A stretch of 64,000 bases of DNA from the NCBI GenBank assembly GCA_009746045.1, contig RPFO01000026.1, positions 3,963,399-4,027,398 of the forward strand, written 5' to 3'. How positions within the stretch are numbered: position 1 is the stretch's first letter; every line of letters begins with the position of its first letter. The translations under genes were made by a program, and so were the position numbers. Below, in pieces: positions 15,001 through 24,700 of this stretch. The stretch is from Mesostigma viride. Taxonomy: Eukaryota; Streptophyta; Mesostigmatophyceae; Mesostigmatales; Mesostigmataceae. The notes beneath the pieces are model-generated. The model was not told the origin of the DNA, ran no database searches, and worked only from the letters and a program-made list of their open reading frames with translations.

Positions 15001-15816
15001 CACACACCTGTACATCCACCGCGCACGCAAGGGGCGAGTGCACACACACGTACACACACCGCGCACGCAAGGGGCGGTTGCACACACACGTACACACACC
15101 ATGCACGCAATTGCCGGCATGCACACACACGTACATCCACCGCGCACGCAAGGGGCAACTGCACACACATGTACACACACCGCGCACGCTTGGGGCAGCT
15201 GCACTCACATGTACACACACCGCGCACGCAAGGGCCGGCTGCACACACACGTACATACACCGCGCACGCAAGGGGCAACTGCACACACATGTACACACAC
15301 CGCGCACGCAAGGGGCAACTGCACACACACGTACACACACCGCGCACGCTTGGGGCGGCTGCACACACACGTACCTACACCGCGCACGCAAGGGGCGGCT
15401 GCACACACACGTACATCCACCGCGCACGCAAGGGGCAACTGCACACACATGTACACACACCGCGCACGCTTGGGGCAGCTGCACTCACATGTACACACAC
15501 CGCACACGCAAGGGCCGGCTGCACACACACGTACATCCACCGCGCACGCAAGGGGCAACTGCACACACACGTACATACACCGCGCACGCAAGGGGCGGCT
15601 GCACACACACGTACACACACCGCGCACGCAAGGGGCAACTGCACACACATGTACACACACCGCGCACGCTTGGGGCAGCTGCACTCACATGTACACACAC
15701 CGCGCACGCAAGGGGCGACTGCACACACATGTACATCCACCGCGCACGCAAGGGCCGGCTGCACACACACGTACACACACCATGCACGCAAGGGCCGGCT
15801 GCACACACACGTACAT
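3096..15816. repeat. 40-bp minisatellite array, central segment
   Basis: About 318 units of the 40-bp repeat, nearly uninterrupted. Marker variants recur at kilobase spacing and show higher-order duplication. A block with CTTACACACACCTTGCACG occurs near 4412, 6370, 10328, 12648 and 14641. A unit reading ACGAAAAACC occurs at 9771, 12092 and 14049. Units with internal deletions (GGGGCTGCACAC) and units containing CAATTAAGGG punctuate the array. Plus-strand frames stay open for up to about 11.7 kb without coding evidence. The last five bases, TACAT (15812-15816), are the left copy of the Copia target duplication. Confidence 0.95.
15812..15816. repeat. Copia target-site duplication, left copy (TACAT)
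   Basis: TACAT directly before the LTR start TGTTGG. The same five bases follow the other LTR at 21763-21767. A 5-bp duplication is typical of Copia integrases. Confidence 0.93.
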
Positions 15817-16594
15817 TGTTGGAAAGGTAGAGGAAACTAATGGGTTTTACACAATGCCTTGTGCTTGGCCTTGTTACCCTTGCACCTTGCAGGTGATGAA
15901 AGACTGAGCTTGAAGACAATGGAAGAGAGACCAGAAAAAGAGTTTTATTTCTTAGGCTGAGAGGTTAGGAAAAGAGGTACCTGGCCTTAGGAGCCAGTTT
16001 CTTTTTATACCTTTCTAGCTAGGAAGGATGACATCAGATGCTGATGTCATCATAGAAGCTTGTAGAAACATCTAAGCATATTCCCAGCATATTCTCAGTA
16101 TATTCCAGGAATATTCCTGGCATATTCCTAGAACATTCCAAGGTCATTCTAGAAAGGTTCTAATGAGCTGGCATGACAGTTGATTGCCAAATGTCCTCTG
16201 AACAATGTGCCACATCTAATGCTTAATAAAGTGACACATGGTTTCTACTTGGAATGACAAGTGTAATCCAATGAGTCTATCCACTTGTCAGTCAATGGAA
16301 TGCAACACTTGTCACTATGAGCTTCCAACACATGTCAGCTCATGGAATGGACACTTGTCTACCAAAGAAGTACACCACTTGTCAAGCATGGAAGTGATGC
16401 TACTAGACCAACTCAGGTACAAGAGATCTATGGCCAAATATAGGACTATGGCACATGAACATTGATCAGCTCATTGAGAGCAATTCATCTAACTTATCAA
16501 ATCTATCAAATTCTCAGCCCTTGTGAAGTAAAACAAAGAAGAAGAAAGTCAGGCTGGAATATAGTGTGGGCAGGTGGGTATATGATCCCCAACA
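15817..16594 (-). repeat. Copia 3' LTR (left copy)
   Basis: 778 bp, TGTTGG...CCAACA. Read on the minus strand it has a TATA box (GTATAAAAAG, 16001-16010), upstream HSE-like and bZIP-like motifs, and a downstream AATAAA (15944-15949). It also carries at least four ACTTGTC motifs at about 16280-16380 in the upstream U3 half. Identical to the right LTR except at 16500. Confidence 0.96.
15944..15949 (-). promoter_or_regulatory. LTR poly(A) signal AATAAA
   Basis: AATAAA on the minus strand, about 55-60 bases downstream of the TATA box, in the position expected for the R region. The equivalent in the 5' LTR is 21112-21117. Confidence 0.65.
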
Positions 16595-16606
16595 CCCCCC
16601 TTAGCC
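16595..16606 (-). promoter_or_regulatory. Copia polypurine tract
   Basis: On the minus strand the purine run AAGGGGGG immediately precedes the 3' LTR start TGTTGGGG. This is the expected primer site for plus-strand DNA synthesis. The pol stop codon lies only about 16 bases upstream. Confidence 0.85.
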
Positions 16607-16622
16607 AGCTGAACACAAAGGA

Positions 16623-19600
16623 CTAAGTTGACATGAGTTTGCCACGCAGGGCAGTGAACCTGGCACGTGAAAGTGCCTTCGTCAGAAGATCAGCAAGCAT
16701 GTCCTCCCCAGGACAATGCTTCATGGCGATGAGTCCCCCCTCCACCTTCTCCCGGATGAAATGGAAACGCACGTCAATGTGCTTCGTGCGCTTGGGATGA
16801 ACAGGGTCACGAGCGAGTGCCACGGCGCCTGTGTTGTCGCAGAAGACAGGCGTGGGCCCCTGAACTGGATGCCCCAGCTCCCCCAACATGTGCCTCAGTG
16901 GAAGCACTAGCTGGGTTACGCTGCTAGCAGCAATGTACTCCGCCTCGCAGGAAGACAGGGCGGTAACGTGCTGCTTGCGGCTGCACCACTCGACTGCGGC
17001 CCCCCTGAACATCACTACATTGCCAGAGACAGATCTGCGTGTCTCAGGGCAGTTCCCCCAATCGGCATCCGTCCACCCCTCCAGCCCCCCTTGGCCACCA
17101 TAGCGCAGTCCCAAGTCCTTGGTGTGGACAAGGTAGCGCACCACTCGCTTGGCCAGCTCCAAGTCGCCCTCCGTGGGTGCCTGCATGCATTGGGCCAGCT
17201 GGTTGACAGCAAAAGCAATGTCTGGGCGCGTCCATGTCGCGGCGTACATGAGAGCACCAACAATCTGCTGAAAGAGTTGATGGTTTGGGGCATCACACAT
17301 TCCCCCCTCGCGACGGGGACTACCAGGCACTATAGGGGTGTGCACAGGGTGAGGGGTAGAAAGCCCAAAACGGGCAGCAATAGCTTCAATGTAGGGCCGT
17401 TGGTGCATGGTAAGGGAACGAGACGCAGGGTCGATAGTAAGGGAAACACCGAGGAAAAGAGAGGGATTGTCCGACTCAGTGATTTGAAAAGTATTAGCCA
17501 AACGGCGAGACCAGGATGCCAGCCAGGAAGGGGAAGGATGAGCAGCAAGAATGTCATCGACGTGCACGAACACGAAACCACGAGACGAAGGGTAGTAATA
17601 CAGGCACGCATCAATTTGGCTTTGGATGGCGCCGTCAGAAAGAAGGTGTGCACGGAACGTTTTATGCCAATTGCGTGGCGCTTGCTTGATGCCATACAAG
17701 CTGCGGTGCAGCTTCCACACAAGCACATCGCCATTGGCATCCCGCTCTTCAAAGCCAGTAGGGGGACGCACAAAGACATCCTCCTGTAGGGGAGCATAGA
17801 GAAAAGCGGTTCGGACATCGAGCTGCTTGACAGTAAAGCCAGACGTGACAGCTAAAGCAAGAGCAAGTCGCACGGTGGACGCACGAACAGTGGGGGAAAA
17901 GACTTCATTAAAGTCGATACCTTCACGTTGGGCAAAACCTTTCACGACAAACCTGGCCTTGTGACGGCCGTCGGACTTGACAGCAAATACCCACCGGGAA
18001 GGGAGGACCTTGGCACCGGCGGGCAAAGTACGCGGGCTCACAAGCGAGTATACTGCATGATCACGAATGCTATTAATTTCGCTCAACATCGCAGCCCGCC
18101 ACTCTGGACTGTTGTTAGCCTCAGTAAAGGAGACGGGAAGGGAAACGTCACTGCCAGTAAAATGCACTGTGTCAAAAAGATCACGAACTGACTGGTAATG
18201 CGGAAAAAAACGAGCCCATTTAGGCGACACCGTGACAGGGGGAGCATAGGTAGTAATCTCCATCGCGAGGGGTTCACGGGTGCTACCGCAAAACATCAGC
18301 TCATCAGCAGTTGCCATGGCGACATTACCAGCTGGGTTACGTCGCAGCGCAGAGATTGTACTTTGCAGTCGAGCAGCACTTGAAGTGGCAGTGACCGGTG
18401 GACCAGCAGACAGCTCCCGTGCGTCACTTGGGGAGACGTCGTCAGTAGTTAGGACGGGCTGTGAAAAGTTTGGAGCACCGTCGAGCGCCTCCGGAACTGG
18501 TCTAGGACTTGGGACGTTGACTGCATCAGGACTTGGTGCGTCCGCTCCCTCGTGGCGAAGCTCCTCAGGAATATCCCTTCTGGTGGCGTCCAGAAACCTC
18601 GCCTGAGACCGGGTGACCGGTCCGCTAGGTTCGGCCAGAGAATTTGGCTGAACTTCTGCTACAGCCGGAAGATCAGTTGGTGAAGTTTCCTCCAGTGCGG
18701 CAGAACTTTCCAGAAGCGGCGCAGGAGTTGGCATGGCCCCATTGCGCCAGGCCTCATTGAAGGTGACATGCAGGCGGCGAATGACATCCTTGGATTCTGG
18801 ACGGTAAATGAGGTACGCCGGCGATTCCAGATCATAGCCGACGAAGATTCCAGGCAGAGCCTTGGCCTCCAGCTTGCCACGTGGGCCCTCCACCCGATAG
18901 AAGGCAGGGCAGCCGAAAATTCGAAGATTCGAGAGATCCGCATTGCGACCGGTGAGCAGGAAGTGTGGCGTGGCACCTCCAGGATTCGAGCTAGACGGCA
19001 GGCGGTTAAGTATATAAACCGCGCAATTGAAGGCTAGTGCCCAGAATCCTTTGGGCAAACCGGCATGCGTGAGCATTGCCAGTGTCATGCCCATGGCCAG
19101 ACCCCACAGCCGCTCCGCCACTCCGTTCTGCTCAGGAGTGTAGGGGCTGGAGAACTCCTGGTGCACTCGGTGTTCAGCGCAGACGGCCCGCCACGCCTGC
19201 CCAGTGAAGACTGCGTCGTTGTCGGTCCGGAGAAGAATCGAACCGTTGTAGAAGGGGCGAATTTCGCGCGCGAGCAGCTGCTGTAGGGCGTCAACAGCCT
19301 CGTCCTTGTGTCGAAGCGGAAAGCACCATCGCCAGCGGGTAGCATCGTCGGTGAAGCCGAGCATGTAGCGGGCGCCTCCAATTGCTGGCTGCATCGGCCC
19401 GAGAATGTCGCTGTGAAGCTTGGCTCGGGGAACAGTCGATCGGAGCTGTCCAGGCGAAAATGAGCGCCTCTTGATGAAGCCAGCAGGGCAGGATGGGCAG
19501 CCAGGCGATGACAGGCGCCTCGAAAAAAGGTTAGACTCCGGAATGGCGGCCAGCCTCTTGATCCGATCTTCGCCAGCATGCCCAAGACGCCAGTGCCAGA

Positions 19601-20099
19601 GCAGGCTCGCCGGCCGCTCGATGGCCGTGGCAGCCATTGCCGCCTCGTCGCGCTCCGCAGGTAACACGTAGATGTTGTTCTGCAGCGCAATCTTGTGCGT
19701 CTCGTTGTCCAGCACCACTGTCTGCTCGGTGAGGTCGACTTTGTGGCCGTCCTTGGCGAGCTGCCCAGCTGATAGCAGTCGGGCGCTCAAGCCGGGCACG
19801 AAGAGCGCACCATTCAGGTGCACATGCTGGTTGGGCAGTTTGAGCCGAATCGTGCCCACTCCCGTCGCGCGAAGACGTCCTCCTGATCCGACGATGTTCC
19901 TAGTGGTGGGGGTGAGGGACACAAAGTCAGTGCGGCATGGGGACATGTGGCTGCTTGCAGCGGAGTCCAGAACCCAGGCAGGGGGCTTGGGGCTATACTG
20001 CGTGAGTGCAGCAGCCTCCTGCGACGGCGCCGACTCGGCGATGGTGGTGAAGACGAAGCCCTCCGGCAGCTCCGCGGCCTCCTGGGTGTTGTTGGCCAC
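16623..20099 (-). CDS. pol: Copia pol: protease, integrase, reverse transcriptase, RNase H
   Basis: A frame of about 1158 codons. The frame is open further upstream to about 20435 and also encodes the zinc knuckle, and position 1 here is not an ATG. Numbering from 20099, the protease has DSAASSH (Asp45). Integrase has His169/His174 and Cys201/Cys204, then Asp231, Asp293 and Glu329 with 35 residues between the last two. RT has QLDVRTAF (Asp761) and HVDD (Asp848/849, a VDD variant of YVDD). RNase H has WTDADW (Asp1011), SCEAEY (Glu1052) and FCDNT (Asp1088). Proteins like this mature in virus-like particles and copy and integrate the element. Length and order match Copia pol. No internal stop was seen, so it looks active apart from the gag-pol frame change. 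Confidence 0.96.
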   Translation of the reverse strand: MANNTQEAAELPEGFVFTTIAESAPSQEAAALTQYSPKPPAWVLDSAASSHMSPCRTDFVSLTPTTRNIVGSGGRLRATGVGTIRLKLPNQHVHLNGALFVPGLSARLLSAGQLAKDGHKVDLTEQTVVLDNETHKIALQNNIYVLPAERDEAAMAATAIERPASLLWHWRLGHAGEDRIKRLAAIPESNLFSRRLSSPGCPSCPAGFIKRRSFSPGQLRSTVPRAKLHSDILGPMQPAIGGARYMLGFTDDATRWRWCFPLRHKDEAVDALQQLLAREIRPFYNGSILLRTDNDAVFTGQAWRAVCAEHRVHQEFSSPYTPEQNGVAERLWGLAMGMTLAMLTHAGLPKGFWALAFNCAVYILNRLPSSSNPGGATPHFLLTGRNADLSNLRIFGCPAFYRVEGPRGKLEAKALPGIFVGYDLESPAYLIYRPESKDVIRRLHVTFNEAWRNGAMPTPAPLLESSAALEETSPTDLPAVAEVQPNSLAEPSGPVTRSQARFLDATRRDIPEELRHEGADAPSPDAVNVPSPRPVPEALDGAPNFSQPVLTTDDVSPSDARELSAGPPVTATSSAARLQSTISALRRNPAGNVAMATADELMFCGSTREPLAMEITTYAPPVTVSPKWARFFPHYQSVRDLFDTVHFTGSDVSLPVSFTEANNSPEWRAAMLSEINSIRDHAVYSLVSPRTLPAGAKVLPSRWVFAVKSDGRHKARFVVKGFAQREGIDFNEVFSPTVRASTVRLALALAVTSGFTVKQLDVRTAFLYAPLQEDVFVRPPTGFEERDANGDVLVWKLHRSLYGIKQAPRNWHKTFRAHLLSDGAIQSQIDACLYYYPSSRGFVFVHVDDILAAHPSPSWLASWSRRLANTFQITESDNPSLFLGVSLTIDPASRSLTMHQRPYIEAIAARFGLSTPHPVHTPIVPGSPRREGGMCDAPNHQLFQQIVGALMYAATWTRPDIAFAVNQLAQCMQAPTEGDLELAKRVVRYLVHTKDLGLRYGGQGGLEGWTDADWGNCPETRRSVSGNVVMFRGAAVEWCSRKQHVTALSSCEAEYIAASSVTQLVLPLRHMLGELGHPVQGPTPVFCDNTGAVALARDPVHPKRTKHIDVRFHFIREKVEGGLIAMKHCPGEDMLADLLTKALSRARFTALRGKLMST

Positions 20100-20965
20100 G
20101 CTTCCGCCAGGTGAGGTCTCCTTCTTGGTCGCTTGGTTGCCCCTCCTGCGCTGGTTGCCCCGCCGTCCTTGGTTCTTGCTTCGTGGCTTGAGCTGGGAGT
20201 TCTTTTGCCAGCACTGGGTCTCCGCATGCCCACTCCTGTTGCAGTAGGCGCAGTGCTTCCTCTCACCACCCTTGTTGGCAGTGTGGAAAGCTTGACCTTG
20301 GGCTGGCTCCTCCTTGGTGCTTGAGAAGGCCGTCCTCCCAGCAGCATGTCCTCCGCCTCCAGCAGCGCAGCCTTGACCTCCTCCAAGCTGTCCTCCTCTT
20401 TGAAGTGCGCTGAAATCAGGGCAGGGCGATATCGGTCAGGCAGGCCGCTCTTGAGGATAGCCGCAAAATCTTGGTCGCTCATGACGCCTCCCACCGCACG
20501 GTAGTCCGCCAGCAGCAGCAATCCACGTAGGATATACTGCCCCATGGTCTCCCCAGGCTTCATTTGCAGCCGGTGAAGCTGAATCCTGAGGTCCATGCGG
20601 TGACTCTTGGTGAGCTTTTGTTGCTCGTAGACCTCCCTCAGCGTCTTGTAGAGCTTGCTGCCAGATTGGTCTGGCACGAGCGATAGGATGCGCCTCGCTT
20701 CTCCCACAAGTGCAGCTGAGATGACAAGGCCAACAGCTTGGTCAGCCTTGCGGTCCTGCCTGGTGCCCAGCAGGACGTCCTTAACCTCATAGAAGGAACA
20801 GAAACCCTCAAGAGATGTCTTGGTCTCCTCCCAGCCACGTAGGCTTGTGCCATCGAATTTCAGCACCATCTTGGAGCACACATTCAGCATAGGAGTGTAG
20901 TCGACGTCGCTTGCCATGGAGCTTGTAGCTGGGCTGGGTTTCTTGGTGGTCTTCTTGGAGCTCAT
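19814..20965 (-). CDS. gag: Copia gag (capsid), -1 frame relative to pol
   Basis: The frame opens at ATG 20965, only 19 bases after the 5' LTR. The first about 210 residues look like a Copia Gag: FDGTSLRGWEE near residues 37-47, then a helical region with QLHRLQMKPGETMGQYILRG. The zinc knuckle expected after it is not in this frame but in the -1 (pol) frame at 20211-20252. The last about 170 codons of this ORF are Arg/Ser/Pro-rich and probably not native Gag. Copia elements usually make one gag-pol ORF, so this is either a 1-base indel or a programmed -1 shift between about 20435 and 20265. I saw no canonical X-XXY-YYZ slippery heptamer there. Confidence 0.9.
   Translation of the reverse strand: MSSKKTTKKPSPATSSMASDVDYTPMLNVCSKMVLKFDGTSLRGWEETKTSLEGFCSFYEVKDVLLGTRQDRKADQAVGLVISAALVGEARRILSLVPDQSGSKLYKTLREVYEQQKLTKSHRMDLRIQLHRLQMKPGETMGQYILRGLLLLADYRAVGGVMSDQDFAAILKSGLPDRYRPALISAHFKEEDSLEEVKAALLEAEDMLLGGRPSQAPRRSQPKVKLSTLPTRVVRGSTAPTATGVGMRRPSAGKRTPSSSHEARTKDGGATSAGGATKRPRRRPHLAEAWPTTPRRPRSCRRASSSPPSPSRRRRRRLLHSRSIAPSPLPGFWTPLQAATCPHAALTLCPSPPPLGTSSDQEDVFARREWARFGSNCPTSMCT
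20211..20252 (-). other. Gag zinc knuckle (CX2CX4HX4C) in the pol frame
   Basis: Minus-strand translation in the pol frame gives CAYCNRSGHAETQC, a perfect CCHC nucleocapsid motif of 14 residues, followed by a basic Lys/Arg-rich stretch. It normally closes Gag. Here it is read only after the frame change. Confidence 0.92.
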
Positions 20966-20984
20966 GAAGATTCCTCCGATACCA
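20966..20984 (-). promoter_or_regulatory. Copia primer-binding site
   Basis: Minus-strand sequence TGGTATCGGAGG starts right after the 5' LTR. It resembles the initiator-Met tRNA complement TGGTATCAGAGC used by plant Copia elements, with 10 of 12 bases matching. The gag ATG follows within 8 bases. Confidence 0.8.
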
Positions 20985-21168
20985 TGTTGGAAAGGTAGAG
21001 GAAACTAATGGGTTTTACACAATGCCTTGTGCTTGGCCTTGTTACCCTTGCACCTTGCAGGTGATGAAAGACTGAGCTTGAAGACAATGGAAGAGAGACC
21101 AGAAAAAGAGTTTTATTTCTTAGGCTGAGAGGTTAGGAAAAGAGGTACCTGGCCTTAGGAGCCAGTTT

Positions 21169-21178
21169 CTTTTTATAC
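21169..21178 (-). promoter_or_regulatory. LTR TATA box
   Basis: GTATAAAAAG on the minus strand, followed about 55 bases downstream by AATAAA. Transcription would start near 21140-21150. The equivalent site in the other LTR is 16001-16010. Confidence 0.75.
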
Positions 21179-21195
21179 CTTTCTAGCTAGGAAGG

Positions 21196-21218
21196 ATGAC
21201 ATCAGATGCTGATGTCAT
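21196..21218 (-). promoter_or_regulatory. bZIP-like palindrome upstream of the LTR TATA
   Basis: Perfect inverted repeat, arms ATGACATCAG and CTGATGTCAT around ATG. Each arm holds TGACATCA/TGATGTCA, close to a bZIP (CRE/TGA) site. It lies about 20-40 bases upstream of the TATA box. Confidence 0.45.
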
Positions 21219-21276
21219 CATAGAAGCTTGTAGAAACATCTAAGCATATTCCCAGCATATTCTCAGTATATTCCAG

Positions 21277-21322
21277 GAATATTCCTGGCATATTCCTAGA
21301 ACATTCCAAGGTCATTCTAGAA
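21277..21322 (-). promoter_or_regulatory. Heat-shock-element-like cluster in LTR U3
   Basis: Three inverted GAA/TTC pairs with the 2-base spacing used by heat shock factors: GAATATTC (21277-21284), GAACATTC (21299-21306) and TTCTAGAA (21315-21322). Several half sites lie between them. They sit about 100-145 bases upstream of the TATA box, where an enhancer would act. The same cluster is in the other LTR at 16109-16154. Confidence 0.55.
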
Positions 21323-21762
21323 AGGTTCTAATGAGCTGGCATGACAGTTGATTGCCAAATGTCCTCTGAACAATGTGCCACATCTAATGCTTAATAAAGT
21401 GACACATGGTTTCTACTTGGAATGACAAGTGTAATCCAATGAGTCTATCCACTTGTCAGTCAATGGAATGCAACACTTGTCACTATGAGCTTCCAACACA
21501 TGTCAGCTCATGGAATGGACACTTGTCTACCAAAGAAGTACACCACTTGTCAAGCATGGAAGTGATGCTACTAGACCAACTCAGGTACAAGAGATCTATG
21601 GCCAAATATAGGACTATGGCACATGAACATTGATCAGCTCATTGAGAGCAATTCATCTAACTTATCAGATCTATCAAATTCTCAGCCCTTGTGAAGTAAA
21701 ACAAAGAAGAAGAAAGTCAGGCTGGAATATAGTGTGGGCAGGTGGGTATATGATCCCCAACA

Positions 21763-21767
21763 TACAT
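21763..21767. repeat. Copia target-site duplication, right copy (TACAT)
   Basis: Matches 15812-15816. After it the 40-bp satellite continues in register (CCACCGCGCACGC). Confidence 0.93.
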
Positions 21768-24700
21768 CCACCGCGCACGCAAGGGCCGGCTGCACACACA
21801 CGTACATACACCGCGCACGCAAGGGGCAACTGCACACACATGTACACACACCGCGCACGCAAGGGGCAACTGCACACACACGTACACACACCGCGCACGC
21901 TTGGGGCGGCTGCACACACACGTACATACACCGCGCACGCAAGGGGCGGCTGCACACACACGTACATCCACCGCGCACGCAAGGGGCAACTGCACACACA
22001 TGTACACACACCGTGCACGCTTGGGGCAGCTGCACTCACATGTACACACACCGCGCACGCAAGGGGCGGCTGCACACACACGTACATCCACCGCGCACGC
22101 AAGGGGCAACTGCACACACACGTACATCCACCGCGCACGCAAGGGGCGGCTGCACACACACGTACACACACCGCGCACGCAAGGGGCAACTGCACACACA
22201 TGTACACACACCGCGCACGCTTGGGGCGGCTGCACACACACGTACCTACACCGCGCACGCAAGGGGCGGCTGCACACACACGTACATACACCGCGCACGC
22301 AAGGGGCAACTGCACACACATGTACATACACCGCGCACGCAAGGGGCAACTGCACACACATGTACACACACCGCGCACGCAAGGGGCAACTGCACACACA
22401 CGTACACACACCGCGCACGCTTGGGGCGGCTGCACACACACGTACCTACACCGCGCACGCAAGGGGCGGCTGCACACACACGTACATCCACCGCGCACGC
22501 AAGGGGCAACTGCACACACATGTACACACACCGCGCACGCTTGGGGCAGCTGCACTCACATGTACACACACCGCGCACGCAAGGGCCGGCTGCACACACA
22601 CGAAAAACCACCGCGCACGCAAGGGGCAACTGCACACACACGTACATCCACCGCGCACGCAAGGGGCGGCTGCACACACACGTACACACACCGCGCACGC
22701 AAGGGGCAACTGCACACACATGTACACACACCGCGCACGCTTGGGGCGGCTGCACACACACGTACCTACACCGCGCACGCAAGGGGCGGCTGCACACACA
22801 CGTACATACACCGCGCACGCAAGGGGCAACTGCACACACATGTACATACACCGCGCAACCACGGGGCGGCTGCACACACACGTACATACACCGCGCACGC
22901 AAGGGGCAACTGCACACACATGTACACACACCGCGCACGCTTGGGGCGGCTGCACACACACGTACCTACACCGCGCACGCAAGGGGCGGCTGCACACACA
23001 CGTACATACACCGCGCACGCAAGGGGCAACTGCACACACATGTACATACACCGCGCAACCACGGGGCGGCTGCACACACACGTACACACACCGCGCACGC
23101 AAGGGGCAGCTGCACACACACGTACATACACCATGCACGCAAGGGGCTGCACACACACGTACATACACCATGCACGCAAGGGGCTGCACACACACTTACA
23201 CACACCTTGCACGCAAGGGCCGGCATGCACACACACTGGCATACACCGCGCACGCAAGGGGCGAGTGCACACACACGTACACACACCGCGCACGCAATTA
23301 AGGGACGGCTGCACACACACGTACATACACCGCGCACGCAAGGGGCAACGGCACTCACATGTACATACACCATGCACGCAAGGGGCGGCTGCACACACAC
23401 GTACACACACCATGCACGCAAGGAGCGACTTCACGCACAGGTACACACACCATGCACGCAAGGTTCGGCTGCACACACATGTACATCCACCGCGCACGCA
23501 AGGGGCGGCTGCACACACATGTACATACACCATGCACGCAAGGGGCGGCTGCACACACCTGTACATCCACCGCGCACGCAAGGGGCGAGTGCACACACAC
23601 GTACACACACCGCGCACGCAAGGGGCGGTTGCACACACACGTACACACACCATGCACGCAATTGCCGGCATGCACACACACGTACATCCACCGCGCACGC
23701 AAGGGGCAACTGCACACACATGTACACACACCGCGCACGCTTGGGGCAGCGGCACTCACATGTACACACACCGCGCACGCAAGGGCCGGCTGCACACACA
23801 CGTACATACACCGCGCACGCAAGGGGCAACTGCACACACATGTACACACACCGCGCACGCAAGGGGCAACTGCACACACACGTACACACACCGCGCACGC
23901 TTGGGGCGGCTGCACACACACGTACCTACACCGCGCACGCAAGGGGCGGCTGCACACACACGTACATCCACCGCGCACGCAAGGGGCAACTGCACACACA
24001 TGTACACACACCGCGCACGCTTGGGGCAGCTGCACTCACATGTACACACACCGCACACGCAAGGGCCGGCTGCACACACACGTACATACACCGCGCACGC
24101 AAGGGGCAACTGCACACACACGTACATACACCGCGCACGCAAGGGGCGGCTGCACACACACGTACACACACCGCGCACGCAAGGGGCAACTGCACACACA
24201 TGTACACACACCGCGCACGCTTGGGGCGGCTGCACACACACGTACCTACACCGCGCACGCAAGGGGCGGCTGCACACACACGTACATACACCGCGCACGC
24301 AAGGGGCAACTGCACACACATGTACATACACCGCGCAACCACGGGGCGGCTGCACACACACGTACATACACCGCGCACGCTTGGGGCAGCTGCACTCACA
24401 TGTACACACACCGCGCACGCTTGGGGCGGCTGCACACACACGTACCTACACCGCGCACGCAAGGGGCGGCTGCACACACACGTACATACACCGCGCACGC
24501 AAGGGGCAACTGCACACACATGTACATACACCGCGCAACCACGGGGCGGCTGCACACACACGTACATACACCGCGCACGCAAGGGGCGGCTGCACACATA
24601 CGTACCTACACCGCGCACGCAAGGGGCGACTGCACACCCATGTACATCCACCGCGCACGCAAGGGGCGAGTGCAAACACACGTACCTACACCGCGCACGC

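Larger units (their letters stand above)
15817..21762 (-). mobile_element. Complete Ty1/Copia LTR retrotransposon, minus strand
   Basis: 5946 bp bounded by two 778-bp LTRs beginning TGTTGG and ending CCAACA, with a 5-bp duplication TACAT, inserted in the minisatellite. On the minus strand the order is 5' LTR (20985-21762), primer-binding site, gag, then protease-integrase-RT-RNase H, polypurine tract and 3' LTR (15817-16594). Integrase before RT is the Copia order. The two LTRs differ at one position (16500 A, 21668 G), so insertion was recent. Gag and pol lie in two frames. All catalytic motifs looked for are present. Confidence 0.97.
20985..21762 (-). repeat. Copia 5' LTR (right copy, promoter LTR)
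   Basis: 778 bp, same ends as the left LTR. It supplies U3-R-U5 for transcription toward lower coordinates. One base differs from the other LTR (G at 21668). Confidence 0.96.

Noticed and set aside
1..15816. CRISPR-like array
   Set aside because: No unique spacers between repeats. It is a head-to-tail minisatellite in a eukaryotic context.
3045..15907. Giant plus-strand open frames of 1000-3900 codons
   Set aside because: They arise from a 40-bp repeat with no stop codons. All three frames are equally open and unit variants show no sign of protein constraint.
3064..15919. Cys-rich minus-strand frames (CVCSRPLRARC-type repeats)
   Set aside because: Shadow of the minisatellite on the other strand. 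Broken wherever CCTACAC or ACTCACA unit variants introduce stops.
16238..16465. 75-codon ORF in each LTR
   Set aside because: Present identically in both LTRs, antisense to the element, no recognisable motif.
17015..20247. Plus-strand ORFs across the Copia body
   Set aside because: Antisense frames of a GC-rich pol gene. The minus-strand frame has all the catalytic motifs.
20265..20435. Canonical -1 slippery site between gag and pol
   Set aside because: Checked the gag-frame heptamers by eye. None fits X-XXY-YYZ.
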